From NCBI RefSeq assembly GCF_023078375.1, contig NZ_CP095554.1, positions 3,898,501 through 3,962,500 of the forward strand: a stretch of DNA of 64,000 bases, given 5' to 3'. Source of the DNA: Roseomonas gilardii subsp. gilardii (GTDB taxonomy: Bacteria; Pseudomonadota; Alphaproteobacteria; Acetobacterales; Acetobacteraceae). The notes below the pieces were generated by a model that made no database searches, was not told where the DNA came from, and was given only the letters and a program-made list of their open reading frames with translations. Each line of letters begins with the position of its first letter. Position 1 is the first letter of the stretch. Below, piece after piece: positions 42,171-50,087 of the stretch. A program made the position numbers and the translations under genes.

Positions 42171-43220
42171 ATGCGTATCGCGCAGATCGCCCCGTTGTAC
42201 GAAGCCGTTCCGCCGAAGCGTTATGGCGGCACGGAGCGTGTCGTCTCGTTCCTGACCGAGGAACTGGTGGCTCTGGGCCACGACGTGACGCTCTTCGCCA
42301 GCGGGGATTCGCAGACCAGTGCCACGCTCGTCCCCGTGCGGCCCCAGGCCCTGCGCCTCGACCCCTCGGTCCGCGACCCCATGGCCCCCCATGCCCTGAT
42401 GCTGGAACAGGTCCTGCGCCGCGCCCACGAGTTCGACCTGCTGCATTTCCACCTGGACTACCTGCCCTTCTCCCTGTTCAGCCGGCAGGAGGTGCCCTGG
42501 GTGACGACCCTGCACGGCCGCCTCGACCTGCCGGAACTGGGCCCGATCTTCGACACCTTCCCGAACGCGCCGGTGGTCTCGATCTCCGATTCCCAGCGCG
42601 CGCCCCTGCCGCAGGCCGGCTGGGCCGGCACCATCCACCACGGCCTGCCGAAGGACCTGCTCACCCCGCGCGACGTGGAGCCGGGCTATCTGGCCTTCCT
42701 TGGCCGCATCGCGCCGGAGAAGCGCCCGGACCGCGCCATCCGGATCGCCGCCGAGGCCGGCCTGCCGCTGAAGATCGCCGCCAAGGTCGACAAGGCTGAC
42801 GCGGAATACTACGCCCAGCATATCGAGCCCCTGGTCGCCCAGGCGCATGTCGAGTTCATCGGCGAGATCTGCGACCTGCAGAAGCCGGACTTCCTGTCCG
42901 GCGCCCGGGCGCTGCTCGTCCCCATCGACTGGCCCGAGCCCTTCGGCCTGGTGATGATCGAGGCCATGGCCTGCGGCACCCCCGTCATCGCCTACAACCA
43001 CGGCTCCGTGCCGGAGGTGATCGAGGACGGGCTGACCGGCTTCATCGTCCACAATGAGGAAGAGGCCGTCGCTGCGGTCCGGCGCCTGCCGGAACTCTCC
43101 CGCGCGCGAATCCGCCGCCGCTTCGAGGAGCGCTTCACCGCCCGCCGCATGGCGGAGGATTATGTCAGCCTCTATCAGAGCCTGGCCCGCACCGCGCGCC
43201 CTCTCCTGCGCGTGGTCTGA
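42171..43220 (+). CDS. GT4-type glycosyltransferase
   Basis: A 349-residue GT-B enzyme. The N-terminal half starts RIAQIAPLYEAVPPKRYGGT, the glycine loop of acceptor-side binding, with LLHFHLDYLPF and TLHGRLDLPE. The C-terminal half has the Glycos_transf_1 signature: YLAFLGRIAPEKRPDRAIRI, then PEPFGLVMIEAMACGTPVIA with the E-x7-E pair. It uses an NDP-sugar; donor and acceptor are unknown. A glycan such as a capsule or a glycolipid is possible. The ATG at 42171 has GAGAAGGAGAG before it. Confidence 0.85.
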   Translation: MRIAQIAPLYEAVPPKRYGGTERVVSFLTEELVALGHDVTLFASGDSQTSATLVPVRPQALRLDPSVRDPMAPHALMLEQVLRRAHEFDLLHFHLDYLPFSLFSRQEVPWVTTLHGRLDLPELGPIFDTFPNAPVVSISDSQRAPLPQAGWAGTIHHGLPKDLLTPRDVEPGYLAFLGRIAPEKRPDRAIRIAAEAGLPLKIAAKVDKADAEYYAQHIEPLVAQAHVEFIGEICDLQKPDFLSGARALLVPIDWPEPFGLVMIEAMACGTPVIAYNHGSVPEVIEDGLTGFIVHNEEEAVAAVRRLPELSRARIRRRFEERFTARRMAEDYVSLYQSLARTARPLLRVV

Positions 43221-43409
43221 CACCGCTCCCGGCGCCCTTCCCCAACGGGACGGGCGTCACCTTCCGCCATCACTCCTCCGTGACGAACTCCGCCCAGGCC
43301 ATTTCTCCGCCACTTTCCATCGTGGCGTGTATTTCAAAGACACATCCCTTCATGGTTGTAATTCCAACATCACAACCAACCAGTGGCTTTGCCGCTGAAG
43401 GGAGCCTTC

Positions 43410-44690
43410 ATGGCCTTCTGGCGACGTCTTCTATGCTCGGCGCTCTTCCTGGCCCCCACCGCCGCTCTGGCACAGCCCGTCACCGGCCTCTATCTGGGCG
43501 GCGCCGCCGGCCTGAACTTCCGCGATCCCAACACCGGCAAGATCGGTGGCGTCGTGGGGCGCACCCTGGCGGAAAGCGGCCTGTCTCGCGAGATCCGCAC
43601 GGATTTCAACCTGGGCTGGGCCGGCCTGGGCAGCGTCGGCTGGGGCTTCGGCAATGGCCTGCGGCTTGAGATCGAAGGCAATTACCGCTCCAACAACCTC
43701 GACCGCTACACCGTGGCCGGCTACCGCCTGCCCCGCGCCAAGGGCAGCGCCGATACCTACGGCGTCATGGCGAATGCCTATTACGACTTCGACCTGAGCA
43801 GCTACGGCATCTCCTCCAGCGCCCTGATGCCCTATATCGGCGTCGGCGTCGGCTATGCCTGGAGCAGCCATCGCGGCCTCGCCGGCTCGATCAACGCCAC
43901 CGCGCCTGCCGGCCTGGCCGACCGCGTCGTCGACCGCATCAACAACGAGCTGGAAAGCCGCTTCCTCGCCAATCTGACGGACGATCAGCGCGCCCAGCTC
44001 CAGCCCGGCCAGATCCCGCAGGTCAACCTCAACACCAGCAACCTGAATGCCCAGGCCCAGGTCCGCAGCGATGACACGGAGGGCGACTTCGCCTACCAGG
44101 CCATGGCCGGCCTGGCCTTCCCGATCCGCGCCGTTCCCGGCCTCGCCGTGACGGCCGAGTACCGCTTCTTCGGCACGCTCTCGAACAAGCTCTCCACCAC
44201 CGTCACCGCCAGCGCGGCCGGCCGCTCGATCGAGCGCACCTACGACATCAAGTACGACAACTTCAACCACTCCGCCATGCTGGGCCTGCGCTACGCGCTC
44301 TGGACCCCGCCGGCGCCCGTGGCCGCCGTGGCCCCCGCGCCGGCCCCGGCCCAGACGGCCGCCCGCACCTACCTCGTGTTCTTCGATTGGGACCGTTACA
44401 ACCTGACGGACCGCGCCCGGCAGATCATCGCCGAGGCGGCGCAGAACGCGCGCAGCACGGGTTCGACCCGCATCGAGGTGGCCGGCCACGCCGACCGCTC
44501 CGGCACGCCGCAGTACAACATGGGCCTGTCGCGTCGCCGCGCCGACGCCGTGGCCGCCGAGCTGGTGCGCAACGGCGTGCAGCGTTCGGAGATCACGGTC
44601 GAGGCTTTCGGCGAGAGCCGTCCGCTGGTGCCGACCGCCGATGGCGTGCGCGAGCCGCAGAACCGCCGCGTGGAGATCGTCCTGCGCTGA
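43410..44690 (+). CDS. OmpA family outer membrane protein
   Basis: A 426-residue secreted protein. Signal peptide MAFWRRLLCSALFLAPTAAL cleaved near ALAQ-P; residues about 25-300 form an outer-membrane beta-barrel of OmpA-like/Opa-like type (GLYLGGAAGLNF, many alternating aromatic residues, closing SAMLGLRYALW); a Pro/Ala hinge follows; the last 110 residues are the peptidoglycan-binding OmpA domain (FFDWDRYNLTDRARQIIAEA, VAGHADRSGTPQYNMGLSRR). The insertion around NNELESRFLANLTDDQRAQL in one loop is unusual. I chose the ATG at 43410 because GAAGGGAG precedes it. The upstream 190 bases are AT-richer and hold a TGGTTGT/ACAACCA inverted repeat (43353-43378). Confidence 0.88.
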   Translation: MAFWRRLLCSALFLAPTAALAQPVTGLYLGGAAGLNFRDPNTGKIGGVVGRTLAESGLSREIRTDFNLGWAGLGSVGWGFGNGLRLEIEGNYRSNNLDRYTVAGYRLPRAKGSADTYGVMANAYYDFDLSSYGISSSALMPYIGVGVGYAWSSHRGLAGSINATAPAGLADRVVDRINNELESRFLANLTDDQRAQLQPGQIPQVNLNTSNLNAQAQVRSDDTEGDFAYQAMAGLAFPIRAVPGLAVTAEYRFFGTLSNKLSTTVTASAAGRSIERTYDIKYDNFNHSAMLGLRYALWTPPAPVAAVAPAPAPAQTAARTYLVFFDWDRYNLTDRARQIIAEAAQNARSTGSTRIEVAGHADRSGTPQYNMGLSRRRADAVAAELVRNGVQRSEITVEAFGESRPLVPTADGVREPQNRRVEIVLR

Positions 44691-44724
44691 TCGCTCGGAC
44701 ACTCCATACGCCGCTTCAGGAAAG

Positions 44725-44757
44725 GGGCCGGTCCGCGAGGACCGGCCCTTCTTCTTT
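44725..44757 (+). terminator. terminator of the OmpA-family gene
   Basis: GGGCCGGTCC (44725-44734) pairs with GGACCGGCCC (44739-44748) around a GCGA loop and is followed by TTCTTCTTT, 34 bases past the stop. Confidence 0.85.
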
Positions 44758-44773
44758 CCGGAAAGCAGGCACG

Positions 44774-44798
44774 AAAAAGGGCGCCCGGAGGCGCCCTT
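44774..44798 (-). terminator. terminator of secE-nusG
   Basis: A 9-bp stem AAGGGCGCC/GGCGCCCTT around a 4-base loop (44777-44798). On the minus strand it is followed by TTT, so the T tract with the stem end is five long. It ends 26 bases past the nusG stop. Confidence 0.85.
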
Positions 44799-44823
44799 GC
44801 GAAAGCCGCGGCGGGGAAAGCCC

Positions 44824-45360
44824 TCAGACCTTCTCCACCTGCCCGTATTCCAGCTCCACCGGGGTGGCACGGCCGAAGATCGAGACCGAGACCTTTACCC
44901 GGCCTCGCTCCTCGTCGACCTCCTCCACCACGCCGTTGAAGCTGGTGAAGGGGCCATCCGCCACGCGCACCTGCTCGCCCACCTCGTAGACCACGGAGGG
45001 GCGGCGCGGCTTCTCCACATTCTCCTGCACCTGCTGCAGCATCCGCTGCGCCTCGGATTCGGGGATGGGGGCGGGCTTGTTGCGGGCGCCGAGGAAGCCG
45101 GTGACCTTGGGCGTGTCCTTCACCAGGTGCCACGCCTCGTCCGTCATCTCCATCTTCACCAGCACATAGCCGGGGAAGAACTTGCGCTCGGCATTCACCT
45201 TCTGGCCGCGGCGCACCTCGACCACTTCCTCGGACGGGACGAGCACCTCGCCGAAGAGGTGCTCCAGCCCCTTCTGCACGGCCTGTTCCTTGATCGCCTG
45301 GGCGATCTTCTTCTCGAAGCCCGAATAGACGTGAACGACGTACCACTTCATGCCGGCCAT
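44824..45360 (-). CDS. nusG: transcription termination/antitermination protein NusG
   Basis: A 178-residue NusG: NGN domain [20 protein letters not shown], then [20 protein letters not shown], and a C-terminal KOW domain ([20 protein letters not shown]). It binds polymerase and Rho or S10. Start at the ATG at 45360 (MAGMKWYVV), with GGGAG before it; ATG at 45351 is an alternative. It is followed by a terminator, not by rplK, unlike most bacteria. Confidence 0.95.
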   Translation of the reverse strand: MAGMKWYVVHVYSGFEKKIAQAIKEQAVQKGLEHLFGEVLVPSEEVVEVRRGQKVNAERKFFPGYVLVKMEMTDEAWHLVKDTPKVTGFLGARNKPAPIPESEAQRMLQQVQENVEKPRRPSVVYEVGEQVRVADGPFTSFNGVVEEVDEERGRVKVSVSIFGRATPVELEYGQVEKV

Positions 45361-45381
45361 GACCGAATCTCCCAATCCGCC

Positions 45382-45576
45382 TCAGCCGAACCCGAACAGC
45401 AGACGCATCCCGAGCTGGATGACCTGATCCACCACCAGGAAGAACACGGCCGCCAGGGCCGACAGGGCCAGCACCAGCCCCGTGGTGATCAGGGTCTCCT
45501 TGCGGGTGGGCCAGGTGACGCGCGCCACTTCCTGCCGCACGTCGCGCAGATACTGCACAGGGTTCACCTTGGCCAA
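45382..45576 (-). CDS. secE: preprotein translocase subunit SecE
   Basis: A 64-residue SecE of the short, single-helix form: AKVNPVQYLRDVRQEVARVT, then WPTRKETLITTGLVLALSAL and a membrane helix to VVDQVIQLGMRLLFGFG. The TTG at 45576 is chosen because GGAGAGG stands seven bases upstream and the length is right. It is followed after 21 bp by nusG and preceded by tRNA-Trp. Confidence 0.9.
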   Translation of the reverse strand: MAKVNPVQYLRDVRQEVARVTWPTRKETLITTGLVLALSALAAVFFLVVDQVIQLGMRLLFGFG

Positions 45577-45648
45577 GGGCCGGCCTCTCCAACACTTCGA
45601 GGGCGGTGCCGACGCCGGCATCGCCCGCCTCATTATGCATGGCGACGG

Positions 45649-45725
45649 TGGCAGGGGCGGAGGGTCTCGAACCCCCAACCTCCGGTTTTGGAGACCGGCG
45701 CTCTAGCCAATTGAGCTACGCCCCT
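45649..45725 (-). tRNA. tRNA-Trp (anticodon CCA)
   Basis: Minus-strand cloverleaf: acceptor AGGGGCG with CGCCCCT, D-arm GCTC/GAGC, anticodon loop CTCCAAA, T-loop TTCGAGA with a five-pair stem, and an encoded CCA end. It stands just upstream of secE, as in many proteobacteria. Confidence 0.97.
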
Positions 45726-45855
45726 GCACGCGGCATCGCCGTGAGGCCGGGTCTATAGGATAGGAGCGCCCCCCTGTCGAGATGGCCCCGGGCAGGAAAA
45801 GCGACCGGATGCGCCTTTCCGCACGGCTGCCCCGGCGCCCCTGGAAACAGCCAAG

Positions 45856-45885
45856 AAAAAAGCGGCCCGCATCGCTGCGGGCCGC
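45856..45885 (-). terminator. terminator of the second tuf gene
   Basis: A perfect 10-bp stem GCGGCCCGCA/TGCGGGCCGC with a TCGC loop (45862-45885), followed on the minus strand by six T. It stands about 40 bases past the tuf stop. Confidence 0.9.
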
Positions 45886-45926
45886 CCTTCCGTTCCGGTC
45901 CCCGGCGCGGAGCCAGGGTGCCGGCC

Positions 45927-47114
<1,188 letters not shown>

Positions 47115-47226
47115 GTCTGTCCTCGTGCCTGTCGTCCCGGGGCCCCGTGTCGCGTGAAACGTGTCGCGTGAGAACCGGTCCCCGAAAAGCCGACAGCAGT
47201 TGCATGTTTGAAAGGTGACGGGAAGA

Positions 47227-47299
47227 TGGAGCGGGTGACGGAATCGAACCCGCACAACCAGCTTGGAAGGCTGGGGCTCTACCATTGAGCTACACCCGC
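47227..47299 (-). tRNA. tRNA-Gly (anticodon TCC), T-arm one base short
   Basis: Minus-strand tRNA: acceptor GCGGGTG/CACCCGC, D-arm GCTC/GAGC with AATGGTA, anticodon stem CCAGC/GCTGG with loop CTTCCAA, encoded CCA. The T-arm reads GCGGG-TTCGATT-CCGTC. Its five-pair stem fails unless one more C follows the loop (CCCGT), as in related tRNAs. So 73 bases are present where 74 are expected. The identity is clear, but the sequence as given would fold poorly. Confidence 0.9.
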
Positions 47300-47323
47300 G
47301 CCCCGCATGTACCGGGGTGAATA

Positions 47324-47406
47324 TGGAGGGGGTTGGATTCGAACCAACGTAGGCGCTAGCCAACGGATTTACAGTCCGTCCCCTTTAGCCACTCGGGCAC
47401 CCCTCC
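47324..47406 (-). tRNA. tRNA-Tyr (anticodon GTA)
   Basis: Minus-strand class II tRNA with a long variable arm: acceptor GGAGGGG/CCCCTCC, anticodon loop CTGTAAA, T-stem GTTGG/CCAAC with loop TTCGAAT. The CCA end is not encoded. It stands 24 bases upstream of tRNA-Gly, and both precede tuf. Confidence 0.96.
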
Positions 47407-47570
47407 GCATGGCCGACCCAGCGGGAGCGGCGCCGAGGTATCGCGTTCCCGGGCAGGCTGTCAATTGCCCCCTCGGGAAGAATCCGCCGCCCCGCCACCG
47501 GTCGCCCCCATCGGCAGCCCCGCGCGCAAACCCCTTGTGGAGCGGGGCACGATTTGCTGGATGCCGGAAC

Positions 47571-48848
47571 ATGCCCAAGCCCCGCCGTCCCGGCTCGCCC
47601 GCCAGCCCGTCCCGCCCCCGCACTCCCGGGCAGCCTTCGGGAGCCTCCTTCGGGGCCTCCCCCAGGAAGCCCGCCGCGAAATCCGCCGGCGCGCCCGGAA
47701 AAGCCCCCGGGAAAGCCTCCGGAAAAACACCCGGGAAGTTCCCAGGGAAACCCGCGGGACGTGGGCCGGCGCATCCGGACGCCCGCGGCCAGCGCGGCTT
47801 TGCACCCGAGGCGGGCAGCGAGGCGCGCCCCGGAAAGGAATTCCGCAAGGACCCCCGCCGGAACCCGCGCCCGGCGGCCCGCCCGGACCAGGCCCCGGAA
47901 TCCCGCACCGAGCCCCGCTTCCCCGAAGGAGGCTTCCGCTCCCCGCGCGGCCGCGCCCCCGCCGAGGCTGCGGCAGGCGCCACCCGCCCCGCCGGGCGTG
48001 ACGAAGCCGCCCGTGGGGGCACCCATGGCGGACGCGGCGGCCCGCCCGAGCGCGTGTCCCACCACCACATCGAGGCCCCGCGCCCGGCCCAGCCCACCGA
48101 GCGCCCGGAGAACGGTACGCTCTGGATCTACGGATTGCATGCCGTCTCGGCGGCCCTGGCGAATCCGCGCCGCCAGATCCGCCGCCTGCTGCTGACCCAG
48201 GAGGCCGAGGGCGCGCTGGCCGAGCGCCTGCCCAAGCCCTGGCGCCTGCCCGTGGAGCGGGTCGAGGACCGCTCCCGCTTCAACACCTTCCTGCCCGAGG
48301 ATGCGGTGCACCAGGGCGCCGCCCTGCTTGTCCACAACCTCCCCACCGCCCGGCTGGACGCCGCCCTCGCCGCCTCGGAGGGCCCGGTCCTCCTGCTCGA
48401 CCAGGTGACGGACCCGCGCAACGTGGGCGCCATCCTGCGCTCCGCCGCTGCCTTCGGCGCCGCCGCCGTGGTGATGCAGGACCGCCACGCCCCGCCGGAA
48501 ACCGCCGCCCTGGCCCGCGCCGCCTCCGGCGCGCTGGAGATCGTGCCCGTGGTGCGCGAGGTGAACCTGTCGCGCGTCATCCAGGCGCTCCAGGCCAAGG
48601 GATTCTGGGTCCTGGGCCTTGCGGGCGATGCCACCCGCACCCTGGCCGAGGCCGCGCCGCGCGACCGCCGCGTGGCCCTCGTCCTCGGCGCCGAGGACAG
48701 CGGCCTGCGGCGCCTGCAGCGCGAGAATTGCGACGAGCTGGTGCGGCTGCCGATCTCTCCGGCCATGGAGAGCCTGAACGTCTCCGCCGCCGCCACCGTC
48801 GCCCTCTACGAGCTCGCGCGGGAGAGGCCGCCGGTCACGGAGCCTTAA
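47571..48848 (+). CDS. SpoU/TrmH family rRNA 2'-O-methyltransferase with long low-complexity N-terminus
   Basis: A 425-residue protein. Residues 1 to about 175 are a Pro/Gly/Arg/Lys-rich disordered region with repeated PGK units (KAPGKASGKTPGKFPGKPA). The enzyme part starts LWIYGLHAVSAALANPRRQI (SpoU substrate-binding domain) and has the knotted SPOUT core: LLLDQVTDPRNVGAILRSAA, VALVLGAEDSGLRRLQRENC and LPISPAMESLNVSAAATVAL. This is the RlmB type, which methylates G2251 in the 23S P loop with SAM; the exact target is inferred. The ATG at 47571 is the first after the tRNA gene. Confidence 0.88.
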   Translation: MPKPRRPGSPASPSRPRTPGQPSGASFGASPRKPAAKSAGAPGKAPGKASGKTPGKFPGKPAGRGPAHPDARGQRGFAPEAGSEARPGKEFRKDPRRNPRPAARPDQAPESRTEPRFPEGGFRSPRGRAPAEAAAGATRPAGRDEAARGGTHGGRGGPPERVSHHHIEAPRPAQPTERPENGTLWIYGLHAVSAALANPRRQIRRLLLTQEAEGALAERLPKPWRLPVERVEDRSRFNTFLPEDAVHQGAALLVHNLPTARLDAALAASEGPVLLLDQVTDPRNVGAILRSAAAFGAAAVVMQDRHAPPETAALARAASGALEIVPVVREVNLSRVIQALQAKGFWVLGLAGDATRTLAEAAPRDRRVALVLGAEDSGLRRLQRENCDELVRLPISPAMESLNVSAAATVALYELARERPPVTEP

Positions 48849-48925
48849 CCGGCCCGGCGGCAAAATGCCGGCGCGGCCGTATCAAGAGGACACGCCGGCA
48901 CTTCGAACGAAAGGGGGCAGACCCC

Positions 48926-49159
48926 GTGGAACACCGCATTCCGGGTAGGCCGGGCCTGGACGACGAACTGCACCTCGCCCTGTCGCGCGAGGCCCTGCGG
49001 CAGGCTTCCGAAACCCTGGCCCGGCAGGCCGAACTGCTGGCCGCGGAAATGGAACTGGGCAATCTCCTCGACCGCGGTGGGCCGGCGGCGCTACGGCTCT
49101 TCGCCGCCGTGATCCGCTCCACCCGTCTGCCCGCCTCGCCTCTGGTCGGCCATGCCTGA
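48926..49159 (+). CDS. small hypothetical protein
   Basis: A 77-residue protein from a GTG at 48926, with AAGGGGGCAG before it. It is mostly helical: an amphipathic coiled-coil-like stretch REALRQASETLARQAELLAA, then LGNLLDRGGPAALRLFAAVI. I recognise no family. It lies 77 bp behind the rRNA methyltransferase and 117 bp before the tRNA that hosts the integrated element. Confidence 0.5.
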   Translation: MEHRIPGRPGLDDELHLALSREALRQASETLARQAELLAAEMELGNLLDRGGPAALRLFAAVIRSTRLPASPLVGHA

Positions 49160-49276
49160 CAGCCCCCCGGCTTGAGACGGATCACGCCACGGTCTAGTGT
49201 CCCGCCCGCCCGCTCAGCCTGGGCGACGGGCGGAAAAGGGCCATCGGCGCGGCCCCGGGGGCCTTCAACCCCGGCC

Positions 49277-49351
49277 GCCGGGTTAGCACAGTGGTAGTGC
49301 AGCTGATTTGTAATCAGAAGGTCGGGGGTTCAAATCCCTCACCCGGCACCA
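49277..49351 (+). tRNA. tRNA-Thr (anticodon TGT), integration site
   Basis: Acceptor GCCGGGT/ACCCGGC, D-arm AGCAC/GTGC type, anticodon loop TTTGTAA, T-loop TTCAAAT, encoded CCA. The 3' 45 bases (from the anticodon loop to CCA) are repeated at 59554-59598, the mark of an element inserted in the tRNA 3' end that restores it. Confidence 0.97.
49307..49351 (+). repeat. attL, 45-bp direct repeat (tRNA-Thr 3' end)
   Basis: Identical over 45 bases to 59554-59598: starts TTTGTAATCAGAAGGTCGGG and ends CCCGGCACCA. Similarity stops on both sides of the block. Confidence 0.95.
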
Positions 49352-49406
49352 TGATTTCAATGAGTTAGAGGCCACCAGGAGAGTGAGGCTGATGCTGACC
49401 TGTCTT

Positions 49407-49426
49407 CCCGGACTCTTCCCGGACTC
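49407..49426 (+). repeat. paired CCCGGACTC repeats, left end
   Basis: CCCGGACTC at 49407-49415 and 49418-49426, 11 bp apart and followed by ATTTG. The same pair with the same spacing and ATTTG tail is at the right end (59404-59423). Being close to the att core at both ends, they are candidates for integrase arm-type sites. Confidence 0.7.
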
Positions 49427-49779
49427 ATTTGCGCCAACTTCGGCCGGCTCCGTCGAGTTGCCGGCCCCCTGCCCGACCAAGAAAAGATTCGGCGTTTATC
49501 GCGGCGTCATGCGCGTGACCCCGGTGCGGTCGCGGCCCCCGAGCCCTGAGAGATTTAACCCCCCCTCCCGTCCAGGCCGGTTCACTGAACCCCGGTTAAC
49601 CCATCCGCTGAACCACCCCACTAGCGAACCTCGGCGCTCTCGCCGCCCGTATTTCCTGGGACCGCCGGGAGGACCCAATGGGGGTGGGGCAGGCGCCGGC
49701 CGGTGCTGATGGCACAACCCACAGGGGAACCCAGCACGCTCTCCGACCTCCCGCGCTATCTACCCCCTTACCAAAATGC

Positions 49780-49957
49780 GGTGTTCCAGGTGTTCCAGGT
49801 GTTCCATGTCATCTAATGAACTGATTTGTATGAATAAACCATGGAACACCTCACCCTCGATCTTGGAACACCTCGGATTTAAGGTGTTCCAAGAACATGG
49901 TTAAATTGGTCAACTTTGACCTTAATGGTCGAAATTAGGGCTATGGATCGGTGTTCT
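49780..49957. repeat. GGTGTTCC iteron cluster, left end
   Basis: Three tandem copies of GGTGTTCC with a 9-bp period (49780, 49789 and 49798), inverted copies GGAACACC at 49843 and 49865, and further copies at 49883 and (with last base T) 49950. The cluster overlaps the AT-rich stretch downstream of the DUF927 gene. Confidence 0.85.
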
Positions 49958-50087
49958 GGGTGGCTAATTTGCGGACCGCAATCTGCCACCTATGGTTGAT
50001 TAACCCTCAGGATGTCCAGCCGCACCAGGGTACGGGATGAACGCGGATAGGAGCCTGCCGGCCACCCCGGCCATCCCGCGCGCGTGG

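Larger units (their letters stand above)
49352..50087. other. left-end non-coding region of the element
   Basis: 735 bases without a convincing gene. In order: a pair of CCCGGACTC repeats (49407-49426); a perfect palindrome GGTTCACTGAACC (49579-49591) next to GGTTAACC; the iteron cluster (49780-49957); and an AT-rich stretch (about 49800-49945) with GGTCAACTTTGACC (49908-49921). Base composition is clearly lower in GC than anything else in the window, as expected of a replication origin or regulatory end. Confidence 0.6.

Noticed and set aside
49780-49957. A CRISPR array
   Set aside because: Units are 8 bp with 1-bp spacers and mixed orientation, not 25-40 bp repeats with unique spacers; no cas genes.
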